A stretch of 64,000 nt of DNA from Chitinophagaceae bacterium (GTDB lineage Bacteria > Bacteroidota > Bacteroidia > Chitinophagales > UBA10324), in NCBI GenBank assembly GCA_016717285.1, contig JADKFU010000004.1:124001-188000 (forward strand), written 5' to 3'. The notes beneath the pieces were generated by a model. It saw only the letters and a list, made by a program, of their open reading frames with translations. It ran no database searches and was not told the DNA's origin. Position 1 is the first letter of the stretch. Every line of letters starts with the position of its first letter. The translations under genes were made by a program, and so were the position numbers. This document shows, in pieces, positions 56,625 through 64,000 of the stretch.

Positions 56625-57911
56625 TTGAGACTAAACCGAAAACATATAACCGTTTTTGAGCATCAGGCCATCAAACTAAACCAGGTAATTGATGGGGTAT
56701 TGTTTGATAAAGATCGGTTAGCCACCATGCAGAAGCATTACGGCAGTAAGGGTGTTCCTTATTACTCATTAATATACAATGGCATTCGTTTCAATGAATA
56801 CGTTGGTGTGATCCAGGTTGGAAATACAGTTATTGAAGTTTTACCGAAAGCTGATAGTAGTGATAATGATAGAGAAGAGAAAAAGAGATGGCGGGATATT
56901 TTAATTGATATGCTGTTTGCTGCGGGGGTATTTGATATTCAGGCACCGAGCAGCAGTTCTTTAAAGCTTAAATCAAACTCTATCCTTGATCTTTACTTTG
57001 CCCTTTTTATTAATGAAGTTGAGTACCTACTACACAGGGGGCTGGTAAAGCAATACCGCAAGAAGGATGGAAATGTAATGGCATTGAAAGGCAATCTGCA
57101 ATTTAGTAAACACCTATCGCAGAACCTGACGCACCAGGAAAGATTTTATGTCCGGTACACAACTTACGATCATGAGCACAAGATTCATTTGATTCTCTAT
57201 AAAACGATTTGCCTGCTTAAACAAATCAATATGAATGTGAGCTTGCACAGCCGCATCGGAACTTTACTGCTTCACTTTCCCGAGATGCCGGATATTAAAG
57301 TTACAGAGGGAACATTCGAAAAATTGATTTTTACAAGAAAGAATAAGCCATATGAAAAAGCACTTGGCATTGCCAGGTTGCTGTTGTTGCAATATCATCC
57401 TGATGTAAGCAGAGGAAGACATCACGTGTTAGCGCTTATGTTTGATATGAACAAGCTGTGGGAGCAATTTATCTATGTGAGCTTACGGAAACACAAAGAT
57501 CCGTCTACTACTATTACTGCTCAAGCGTCAAAGTTCTTTTGGAAGCCGGAAACTGGTGTCCGTTCCTCAATACGACCGGATATTGTAGTGAATAAAGGAA
57601 CAGCGGATTGTGTTGTTTTGGATACCAAATGGAAAAATCTGAACGGTTATAATCCTTCACCAGAAGACTTAAGGCAGATGTATGTTTATCATGAGTACTA
57701 TGGAGCAAAAAAGGTGGCATTGGTTTACCCGGGAAATGAATTTTCTCAATCGAACGGAAATTATTTACACTCGGATACCAGCGAAGCAATTGATAAGATG
57801 TGCAGTGTTATCTGCTTTGAGGTCGAGGGGAAGATAAAAGTATGGCAGCATAAAATAAACCTGGAATTCAGGAGGTGGATGGAATCATTCCCTAATGAAA
57901 CATCAACATGA
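56625..57911 (+). CDS. mcrC: McrC-family nuclease subunit
   Basis: The 428-residue protein starts at TTG 56625, one base after the mcrB stop; a stop codon upstream in the frame excludes an earlier start. The N-terminus (ITVFEHQAIKL) is typical of McrC. The PD-(D/E)xK nuclease site lies at SIRPDIVVNKG (about residue 315) and CVVLDTKWKNL (about 333). McrC supplies the DNA cleavage activity to a McrB ring. The end overlaps the hsdR start by four bases, so restriction genes of two kinds are translationally coupled. Confidence 0.92.
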   Translation: MRLNRKHITVFEHQAIKLNQVIDGVLFDKDRLATMQKHYGSKGVPYYSLIYNGIRFNEYVGVIQVGNTVIEVLPKADSSDNDREEKKRWRDILIDMLFAAGVFDIQAPSSSSLKLKSNSILDLYFALFINEVEYLLHRGLVKQYRKKDGNVMALKGNLQFSKHLSQNLTHQERFYVRYTTYDHEHKIHLILYKTICLLKQINMNVSLHSRIGTLLLHFPEMPDIKVTEGTFEKLIFTRKNKPYEKALGIARLLLLQYHPDVSRGRHHVLALMFDMNKLWEQFIYVSLRKHKDPSTTITAQASKFFWKPETGVRSSIRPDIVVNKGTADCVVLDTKWKNLNGYNPSPEDLRQMYVYHEYYGAKKVALVYPGNEFSQSNGNYLHSDTSEAIDKMCSVICFEVEGKIKVWQHKINLEFRRWMESFPNETST

Positions 57912-60900
57912 GCTGGGAGTATTCGGAAGATCGTCTGATAGAACAAACAGCAATTGATTTGTTCCACAACCGGCTCGGTTGGGATACAGCTATTGCTTAC
58001 AATAAGGAAACATTTGGAGATGATAGCTCACTTGGAAGGGGAAATAAGGGAGAAATAATACTTAAAAGAAATTTCTTTAAGAAGATAAAGGAATTCAACA
58101 AAGGATTACCTGAGCAGGCTTACTTGCAAGCTTTTGAAAAGCTCCTCGAAGAGAGCACGACCAAAACATTAGCAGATCTCAACCTCGAAAAGTATCTCTT
58201 TCTAAAAGATGGTGTTCCTGTTGATTATACTAATGAGAAAGGGCAACTGATAAAGGAAAGGAAGCTAAAAGTATTTGACTTTGAAAATGCTGCAAACAAC
58301 GATTTTATTGCTGTTCAGCAAATGTGGATAGAAGGTAAGAGTCGCAGAGAGCGACGTCCGGACATAATAGGTTTTGTAAATGGTATTCCGCTTTTATTCA
58401 TTGAGCTAAAAGCTGTTCACAAAAAGTTAGAGAATGCCTACAATGACAATTTTACCGACTATAAAGATGTGATGCCAAAGCTTTTTCATTTGAATGCTTT
58501 TGTGATTTTAAGCAATGGAATGGAAAGCCGCATTGGAAGCATCACCGGTAAATACAATCACTTTCATGAATGGAAAAGAATTACTGAAGAGGAAGAGGGA
58601 ATTGTTGCGCTGGATAAAATGATTGTGGGAGTGTGCGAGAAGAATAGGTTCATGGATTTGTTTGAGAATTTTATTTTGTTTGACCGTTCGTTAGGTAAAG
58701 TAGTGAAGCTGATTGCGCGTAATCATCAATTCATTGGTGTAAATAAAGCAATTGACAACATCACGGAAAAGGAGCAACAATACCAGGTTGGAACAATTAC
58801 ACTGGAGGAAAAACAAAAGCTTGGTGTGTTCTGGCATACACAGGGAAGCGGAAAGTCCTATTCCATGGTTTTTATGTGTCAGAAAATCCATCGGAAGTTT
58901 GCGGGTTCCTATACTTTTCTAATAGTAACAGACCGCAATGAATTGGATAAACAGATTTATGGAACATTTAGTGGGGTTGGGGCGGTTCCGCAAATAAAAG
59001 CCGGATCAAAAAGCTCCATCAAAGCAGGCAGTGGCAAAGATTTGCAAGAACTTTTAAAGCAAGACCATCGCTATCTATTTTCCCTAATTCACAAATTCAA
59101 CTTTGATGAGAAAATTACAGATCGTGATAACATCATTGTAATTTCTGATGAAGCTCACAGGACGCAGGGCGGAAGCTTAGCACTGAATATGCGTAATGCA
59201 CTTCCAAGTGCATCATTCATTGGTTTCACCGGAACACCTCTCTTTAAGGATGATGAATTGACAAAGCGGATATTTGGAGACTATGTTTCAAAATACAACT
59301 TTAAACGAAGTGTGGATGATGGTGCGACGGTTCCTTTGTACTATGAAAACAGGGGTGAGTATCTGCACTTGAAGAATCCTGCTATTACACAACAAATCCG
59401 CAAGATCCTTGACGATAACGAAGATCTTGACAGTGATCAGCGCTCCAGGCTGGAGCAATTGTTTTCAAAAGAGTATCCTGTACTCACTGCGAAGAAAAGA
59501 TTGAATGCGATTGCAAAGGATATTGTCTGGCATTTCTGTAATCGTGGGTATAAAGGGAAAGCAATGTTGGTAGCGCTGGATAAGCTCACTGCAGTTAAGA
59601 TGTACAACAACATTACGGAGCATTGGGCAGACTACGTAACTAATCTGGAAAAGGACATTGAAAAAAGTAAATACGGCGACCAGGAGACATTGGAAAAAGC
59701 AAGAGAGCTGGAATGGATTAAGGAAACAGAGATTGCTGTGGTGGTAAGTCCGGAACAGAATGAAATTCTGAAATTTAAAAAGTGGGCCTTGGATATTGAA
59801 CCACATAGGGAAAAAATGAATGATCCTACAAGGGATTTGGAAACTGACTTTAAAGATGAAGACCATCCGTTTCGACTGGTAATTGTATGTGCGATGTGGA
59901 TCACCGGTTTTGATGTTCCAACACTTTCAACCATGTATATTGATAAGCCATTGCAGTCGCATACACTTATGCAAACGATTGCGCGGGCTAACAGGATCAG
60001 CGAAGGAAAGAATAATGGGATGATTGTAGACTATATTGAAACCTATACAGCATTATTGGATGCACTCGCAATTTATGGTGCAGGTGAATCGGCTGGAGCA
60101 GGAAAAGATGGAGAAGAGCCACCTGTAAAACCAAAAGATGAATTGATTCAACTTTTGGAACAGGCCCTCGGAAATACTGAAATATTTTTGCAGGATGAAG
60201 TTAGATTTAATTTGAATGATTTGGTTGAATCAACTGGGCTTGGCAAGATTGAAGCGATGGGTAGAGCCATGAATGCTGTTTACACCAATGATGAAACAAA
60301 GCGAAAGTTTCAATTGCTTGCAAGGGAAGTCTTTAAGAAGTACAAAGCGATCATGCCTGATATTGTTCTGAATGCATATGCAGCGAAAAAGAACGCAATT
60401 GATGCGATCTATACAGCGATTGAAGGTAATATTGAGAGTGCCGATGTTTCAGAAATCATGAAGGAGATTCAGGAGGTTGTAGATGAAAGCATCGAACATA
60501 TGATTACGGAAGTTCCTCAGGATACCGGCAAAGTGATTGACCTAAGTGTATTGAACTTTGAGCTACTGGAGCAACATTTTCTAAAAACGAAAAATAAAAA
60601 TTCGGTGGTTCAATCTTTAAAGGACAAAATCGAAAAGCAGCTGAAACAAATGGTGGACAGAAATCCATTAAGAGTGGACTATTACACTCGTTACCAGGAG
60701 ATAATTACAGAATACAATCTGGGAAAAGATACAATAACAATTGAGGAGACATTCAAAAAACTCATTGATTTCGTTAATTCACTTTCAGAAGAAGAAGCCG
60801 AAACCAAACGGGAAGCTTTAACTGAAGAGCAGAAAGCTGTTTTTGATATTTTACGCAAACCTATCTTGGCAGAGCCAGTCAAAAAACGTGTAAAAGAAAT

Positions 60901-61132
60901 TGCGATTGAAATGCTGGAAGTATTGAAGCGGGATAAATTAAAAGTAGACCAGGTATGGGAAAAGTCAGAAACTTCAGCTGCCGTTTTCAATACAGTAAAT
61001 AAAATCCTCTTTGATCAATTACCTTATCCAACCTACCAAAATGATGAGATTGATTTGAAGACAAACTTGATCTACAATCATCTTAGAAGTCAGTATTATG
61101 GAGGAGGGGAAAGTATTTATGGAAGGTATTGA
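57908..61132 (+). CDS. hsdR: Type I restriction endonuclease subunit HsdR
   Basis: The 1074-residue protein has an N-terminal PD-(D/E)xK nuclease (RRPDIIGFVNGIPLLFIELK, about residues 148-167), a motor with Walker A VFWHTQGSGKSYSMVF (about 311) and DEAH box VISDEAHRTQGG (about 412), helicase motif III GFTGTPLFK and motif VI TIARANR. The C-terminal 300 residues are helical and bind the methylase complex. It starts in an ATGA overlap with mcrC. HsdR translocates DNA and cuts unmodified DNA when paired with HsdM and HsdS. Confidence 0.95.
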   Translation: MSWEYSEDRLIEQTAIDLFHNRLGWDTAIAYNKETFGDDSSLGRGNKGEIILKRNFFKKIKEFNKGLPEQAYLQAFEKLLEESTTKTLADLNLEKYLFLKDGVPVDYTNEKGQLIKERKLKVFDFENAANNDFIAVQQMWIEGKSRRERRPDIIGFVNGIPLLFIELKAVHKKLENAYNDNFTDYKDVMPKLFHLNAFVILSNGMESRIGSITGKYNHFHEWKRITEEEEGIVALDKMIVGVCEKNRFMDLFENFILFDRSLGKVVKLIARNHQFIGVNKAIDNITEKEQQYQVGTITLEEKQKLGVFWHTQGSGKSYSMVFMCQKIHRKFAGSYTFLIVTDRNELDKQIYGTFSGVGAVPQIKAGSKSSIKAGSGKDLQELLKQDHRYLFSLIHKFNFDEKITDRDNIIVISDEAHRTQGGSLALNMRNALPSASFIGFTGTPLFKDDELTKRIFGDYVSKYNFKRSVDDGATVPLYYENRGEYLHLKNPAITQQIRKILDDNEDLDSDQRSRLEQLFSKEYPVLTAKKRLNAIAKDIVWHFCNRGYKGKAMLVALDKLTAVKMYNNITEHWADYVTNLEKDIEKSKYGDQETLEKARELEWIKETEIAVVVSPEQNEILKFKKWALDIEPHREKMNDPTRDLETDFKDEDHPFRLVIVCAMWITGFDVPTLSTMYIDKPLQSHTLMQTIARANRISEGKNNGMIVDYIETYTALLDALAIYGAGESAGAGKDGEEPPVKPKDELIQLLEQALGNTEIFLQDEVRFNLNDLVESTGLGKIEAMGRAMNAVYTNDETKRKFQLLAREVFKKYKAIMPDIVLNAYAAKKNAIDAIYTAIEGNIESADVSEIMKEIQEVVDESIEHMITEVPQDTGKVIDLSVLNFELLEQHFLKTKNKNSVVQSLKDKIEKQLKQMVDRNPLRVDYYTRYQEIITEYNLGKDTITIEETFKKLIDFVNSLSEEEAETKREALTEEQKAVFDILRKPILAEPVKKRVKEIAIEMLEVLKRDKLKVDQVWEKSETSAAVFNTVNKILFDQLPYPTYQNDEIDLKTNLIYNHLRSQYYGGGESIYGRY

Positions 61133-61166
61133 ACACACTGCCGAAATTAACATTTAATCGATAGCA

Positions 61167-61862
61167 ATGAGAGATATCGAAGGCGAACTGAAACAATGGG
61201 AATTGTTCAAATCTTACGGCGAATTCAATTTGTTATTTGAAAATATTATTCAAAAACAAAGAGAATTATTGATTGCGCTGATTCGAATATCATATAATTA
61301 TTGTGATGATGAAGATGATGAAGTGAATGAATTGGAAGATGAAGACCAGGATCGGTTGATTAAAATATTGATTCAAAATATGGGTGCAATGGAAATTGTG
61401 GAGAGCACCAAATCTTGCTTCATCGATTTTTTCGATAGACAAAAAATGAAGCACGGAGATTATAGATACTGGTGGAATGGGGAAATGTTCAAAGTGAATA
61501 AATTTCGGTATGAATTTGCAATAGAAGCATTCAAAAGATGTAAGGAATGCATCCTTCTTAGAAATGTGATGATACACTCCAATTATCTTTTATCGATTAT
61601 TCCTGGCTTTGATCCTGTAAGAAAATTAAGAGGAAGTAAGGATGTAAAAACAGCCAAGGGCTATGAAAAAAGAAAGTATGAGATCAGCCTTGACTTTTTG
61701 ATTCGTGTTAATATACAAATTGACTTCTTGAGAGACATCGTAATCTGGCTTGAAAAGAATCTTTACTCAAACGATGATGAATTAACAAGGACAATGCAAG
61801 GTAAAAGAGAACTTTCTATTTTAAAAAAGATGGATTTCTCAGTTCCAAAAGAATTGTCATAG
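61167..61862 (+). CDS. HEPN-like protein at the end of the restriction operon
   Basis: The 231-residue protein is almost wholly helical and A/T-rich. It has LLRNVMIHSNYLL (about residue 130-142), where R-N-V-M-I-H fits the R-x4-6-H motif of HEPN RNases, and a preceding acidic region DDEDDEVNELEDEDQDRLIK. HEPN proteins often cleave RNA in abortive infection or as toxins. It starts 34 bases after hsdR on the same strand. A HEPN function is inferred from the motif and helical makeup; I cannot prove the fold. Confidence 0.65.
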   Translation: MRDIEGELKQWELFKSYGEFNLLFENIIQKQRELLIALIRISYNYCDDEDDEVNELEDEDQDRLIKILIQNMGAMEIVESTKSCFIDFFDRQKMKHGDYRYWWNGEMFKVNKFRYEFAIEAFKRCKECILLRNVMIHSNYLLSIIPGFDPVRKLRGSKDVKTAKGYEKRKYEISLDFLIRVNIQIDFLRDIVIWLEKNLYSNDDELTRTMQGKRELSILKKMDFSVPKELS

Positions 61863-61914
61863 TATTCTGATACTAGGCTAGCAAGATGGCAGGCCCATTT
61901 CAAAACAATTACTC

Positions 61915-61998
61915 CTACTTCACCGTCCCTTCCTTTATTGCCTTCGAAACTGCCTCCGCAGCCAAATGCACATGCAGCAATTCCTCGTAATTTTTCAT
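61915..61998 (-). pseudogene. Possible C-terminal gene remnant
   Basis: The minus strand reads MKNYEELLHVHLAAEAVSKA then IKEGTVK and a stop. The composition looks like a real protein C-terminus (regular helix with conserved His and Glu spacing), but nothing upstream continues it. I do not know the parent family. Confidence 0.3.
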
Positions 61999-62053
61999 TT
62001 GCTAATTTTCCCAAAACCAATCAATCCCATCCCTATCCCTAAATCCTCAAATC

Positions 62054-62236
62054 ATGACCCACCCATTTTTCAAAGTCCCCTCCTACGAAGAAGTATCCGA
62101 CGCCGCAAAACCCGTTTTCGATCAGTACATCAAATTAACGGGCCGCATGCCGAACCTGTATGCTACCATCGGCTATTCGGCGAATGCGCTGAGCTCTTAC
62201 ATGGCTTTTGTGCAGCGTCACTGGTGCACCGACTGA
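62054..62236 (+). pseudogene. N-terminal fragment of a carboxymuconolactone decarboxylase/AhpD-like protein
   Basis: Sixty residues read FFKVPSYEEVSDAAKPVFDQ, GRMPNLYATIGYSANALSSY and MAFVQRHWCTD before a stop. This matches the start of peroxidase-related AhpD-like proteins, which normally continue for another 100 residues with the CxxC redox pair. The catalytic part is missing, so the gene is truncated. Confidence 0.65.
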
Positions 62237-62688
62237 GCTTTTGGATTTTTAATCCATTTCCATAATTCCAAAAATTTAACGGCGTAGTCATAAGGGCGGG
62301 TTTAAAATCCCTTTGCTCAATAGACACGGATTACAAATCATAGGTGTTCGAAACCTTTGAAAGCCTTTACTGGCATGGATTACAATGATCCTTTCAGCGA
62401 ATAAAATTGAAGGTTAAATTAAACATGAATTGTCCTTTAAACGTTTTTCACTCTGCAAAATAATCAGCGTCATAATCAGAACGGAACACTTACTTCAAAC
62501 TAAGTTCCTGTGAAAAGAGCTACGATGTATATTGGATAAGGCTTTGATGATGTTTCGAACGCTTGTGATTACAAATCCGCGCCAACGAGACATAATCCTT
62601 TTTGATTATCAATATTAATTCAGTTAGAAACACCTCCATGTTTTTGTTAAAAAAATTCCATGTTATTATTATTTTTCAGGATCGTAAT
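62237..62688. other. Eroded intergenic region with dispersed repeats
   Basis: No gene is visible. It contains the partial repeat CGGATTACAAATCATAGG near 62331 and the full copy listed at 62567-62588. Confidence 0.5.
62567..62588 (+). repeat. 22-base direct repeat, right copy, flanking the island
   Basis: GATTACAAATCCGCGCCAAC then GA matches the left copy at 47615-47636 at 19 of 22 positions in the same orientation. The two lie 15 kb apart on each side of the restriction region. Confidence 0.65.
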
Positions 62689-62696
62689 TATATTTG
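62689..62696 (+). promoter_or_regulatory. Candidate -7 element upstream of the final secreted-protein gene
   Basis: TATATTTG matches TAnnTTTG. A predicted start near 62703 leaves a short leader to ATG 62727, which supports that start over an earlier one at 62694. Confidence 0.45.
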
Positions 62697-62726
62697 TCAG
62701 GATTTATCATATTAAAACTGCCTAAC

Positions 62727-63767
62727 ATGACCTATCTTAAAAATTATTTCTTAGCCTCCCTGCTGTTGTTAACCACCGTAACACTCTCCCGCGCACAAAT
62801 GGGAATGGGCAAGCCGGAAGAGATTGCCGAGTTAAAGAAGCGAAAGCTCATCGTCATACTGGAGGAGCCGTCTCAAAAAGTAATTGACAAACTGAAGAAA
62901 AAAGGAAAATCGGCTTATATCGATGACTATAAAGCCGCCGTTGAAGAATTCAACAATAATCTAAAGGCCATGATGGAGGAAAACTGGACCTACCACGAAA
63001 CGTGGGAATACAAATCATCTTCAACGGCTGAGGCATTAAAAAAAGCAAAGAACAAACAATATGCGGTTATATGGATTGCTGCAGTCAGCGCAACATCCAA
63101 CGGTGCAAGTTACACGGCCGGATTAAACTGGAGCTATTCCGATGTGAAGGAAGGCGTGGAAGAAAGCAAAGAAGGGAGTCGTGACCTTTCGTCAACAGCT
63201 TTATTTATAGTGGCACTCAGTGAAGAGTTTTTAAAAGTACCGGTTTTCCAGATTGGAATGCCACGGGATTTCCCATTAAAGGCCGACCTCCTGTTTGCCA
63301 TTAAATCAACCATCTGGTACATGGATGCCCGCCTGAGCGATGCGAAGACCGGTGACTTAAAAGACATTATAAAGAACAATGGGAGCAGGCTTAAAACATA
63401 TACTTTGTTTATCAATAAAGAAGACTTGGGTAAAAATGTAACTGCATCGGTTATTAAATCCGCCTACCCTTATGCAGCTAAAATTTTAGAGCCTGCGCAA
63501 TTTGACGATCAGGTGATCGCACAGGCAGAGAAAACTGCTATTCTTGTAATTGTTCCGATGATGAGTACCAATAGTCATGGATCTACAATGGCCTATGTTC
63601 CTTACGTAATGGATGTGAAATCGGGTGAATTACTTTCTTATGTGATGCCTTCAGCAGGATCTTATATGACAGCTATGAGCGGGGTTTCAGGGTTGGGAAA
63701 CCCTTACGTCACAGAAAGGGTGATGAAAGAGGTTAAAGAAGATGCGGAACGGGTGCAAAAAAAATAA
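62727..63767 (+). CDS. Secreted protein of unknown function
   Basis: The 346-residue protein starts at ATG 62727 with a signal peptide (NYFLASLLLLTTVTLSRAQ). The mature part begins MGMGKPEEIAELKKRKLIVI, is alpha/beta with a helix of Lys/Glu repeats, and ends with MKEVKEDAERVQKK. There is no catalytic or binding motif that I recognise. A longer frame from 62694 would include the promoter-like element and is less likely. It follows the repeat at the right edge of the island and may belong to the core chromosome. Confidence 0.75.
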   Translation: MTYLKNYFLASLLLLTTVTLSRAQMGMGKPEEIAELKKRKLIVILEEPSQKVIDKLKKKGKSAYIDDYKAAVEEFNNNLKAMMEENWTYHETWEYKSSSTAEALKKAKNKQYAVIWIAAVSATSNGASYTAGLNWSYSDVKEGVEESKEGSRDLSSTALFIVALSEEFLKVPVFQIGMPRDFPLKADLLFAIKSTIWYMDARLSDAKTGDLKDIIKNNGSRLKTYTLFINKEDLGKNVTASVIKSAYPYAAKILEPAQFDDQVIAQAEKTAILVIVPMMSTNSHGSTMAYVPYVMDVKSGELLSYVMPSAGSYMTAMSGVSGLGNPYVTERVMKEVKEDAERVQKK

Positions 63768-63925
63768 TCCGGATTGATTCACCTTACCTTATGCATTGAA
63801 AGAATCTATCTTTTCAATGTTGTCAGATTGGCCTGATGCAGGGCGGAAAAGCGAAATTTTTAGAATTATTTCCAGGCCATCTTTTAAAATTCTGAAATCA
63901 TATTCATCCTTCATACACCCCTAAA

Positions 63926-64000
63926 ATGAAAAGTATTCTTTTTCTGATCTGTGCGCTCATGGTAAATCATGCGTGTTCCCAGGATTTCAGTCATTACACT
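63926..64000 (+). CDS. N-terminus of an exported protein, cut by window end
   Basis: Twenty-five codons are visible: MKSILFLICALMVNHACSQD then FSHYT. The hydrophobic start and NHACSQ suggest a signal peptide, possibly lipoprotein-type. Nothing more can be said. Confidence 0.5.
   Translation, partial: MKSILFLICALMVNHACSQDFSHYT

Noticed and set aside
47600..62600. Prophage or integrative element
   Set aside because: No integrase, capsid, transfer or replication genes are present, only defence-type genes and repeats.

Overview
The window looks like a chromosome segment of a Bacteroidota bacterium, probably from the Chitinophagales/Sphingobacteriales side. The support is the TTG-N19-TAnnTTTG promoters, a type IX secretion-like C-terminal tail, GH127 and GH92 glycosidases, a transketolase split into two subunits, a short Psd decarboxylase, and several TTG starts without clear Shine-Dalgarno sites. 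Family assignments come from motifs read in the translations; no database search was possible.

Layout. 1-3.7 kb (minus): sugar nucleotidyltransferase (cut by the window edge), dUTPase and an O-antigen-type flippase, with an intergenic repeat array between the last two. 3.9-4.3 kb: a collapsed secreted protein. 4.6-9.6 kb (plus): the two transketolase halves, separated by two paralogous von Willebrand A proteins. 9.6-11.6 kb: ECF sigma factor, membrane-anchored partner and a Spy-like periplasmic protein. 11.7-18.2 kb: tatA, gatA, a LysM lytic transglycosylase, a chromate transporter and a sulfotransferase. 18.2-20.4 kb (minus): a secreted repeat protein and a tRNA-dihydrouridine synthase. 20.5-25.2 kb (plus): CPBP protease, DUF2007 protein, cdsA, psd and an M14 peptidase, a membrane-lipid block. 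25.3-30.6 kb: molybdenum-cofactor genes (fdhD and a small partner on plus; moeB-like, mobA, moaC, moeA on minus). 30.8-33.3 kb (minus): an MCE/Mla-type lipid transporter. 33.7-41.3 kb: SnoaL-like protein, AraC regulator, and a divergent glycan-use cluster (PhyH dioxygenase, TIM-barrel isomerase, GH127, GH92).

42.4-45.9 kb (minus) holds a 23S-5S rRNA operon with no 16S or tRNA before it. It has its own consensus promoter and a boxA-like antitermination site, so 16S appears to be unlinked here. 46-47.5 kb is eroded sequence with a DUF4142 remnant and two small genes.

47.6-62.6 kb is an accessory, defence-type island. It contains an abnormal Ser-like tRNA gene with a perfect promoter, an ART-like protein (tentative), an HNH protein with an inserted domain, an unknown protein, and then one tight plus-strand run: hsdM-hsdS-mcrB-mcrC-hsdR, followed by a gene with a HEPN-type RNVMIH motif. 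Two 22-base direct repeats flank the island. The embedding of a McrBC pair inside a type I restriction operon, with a HEPN-like protein at the end, is the best candidate for a composite defence system. The last 1.4 kb has a secreted protein of unknown function and the start of another exported protein.
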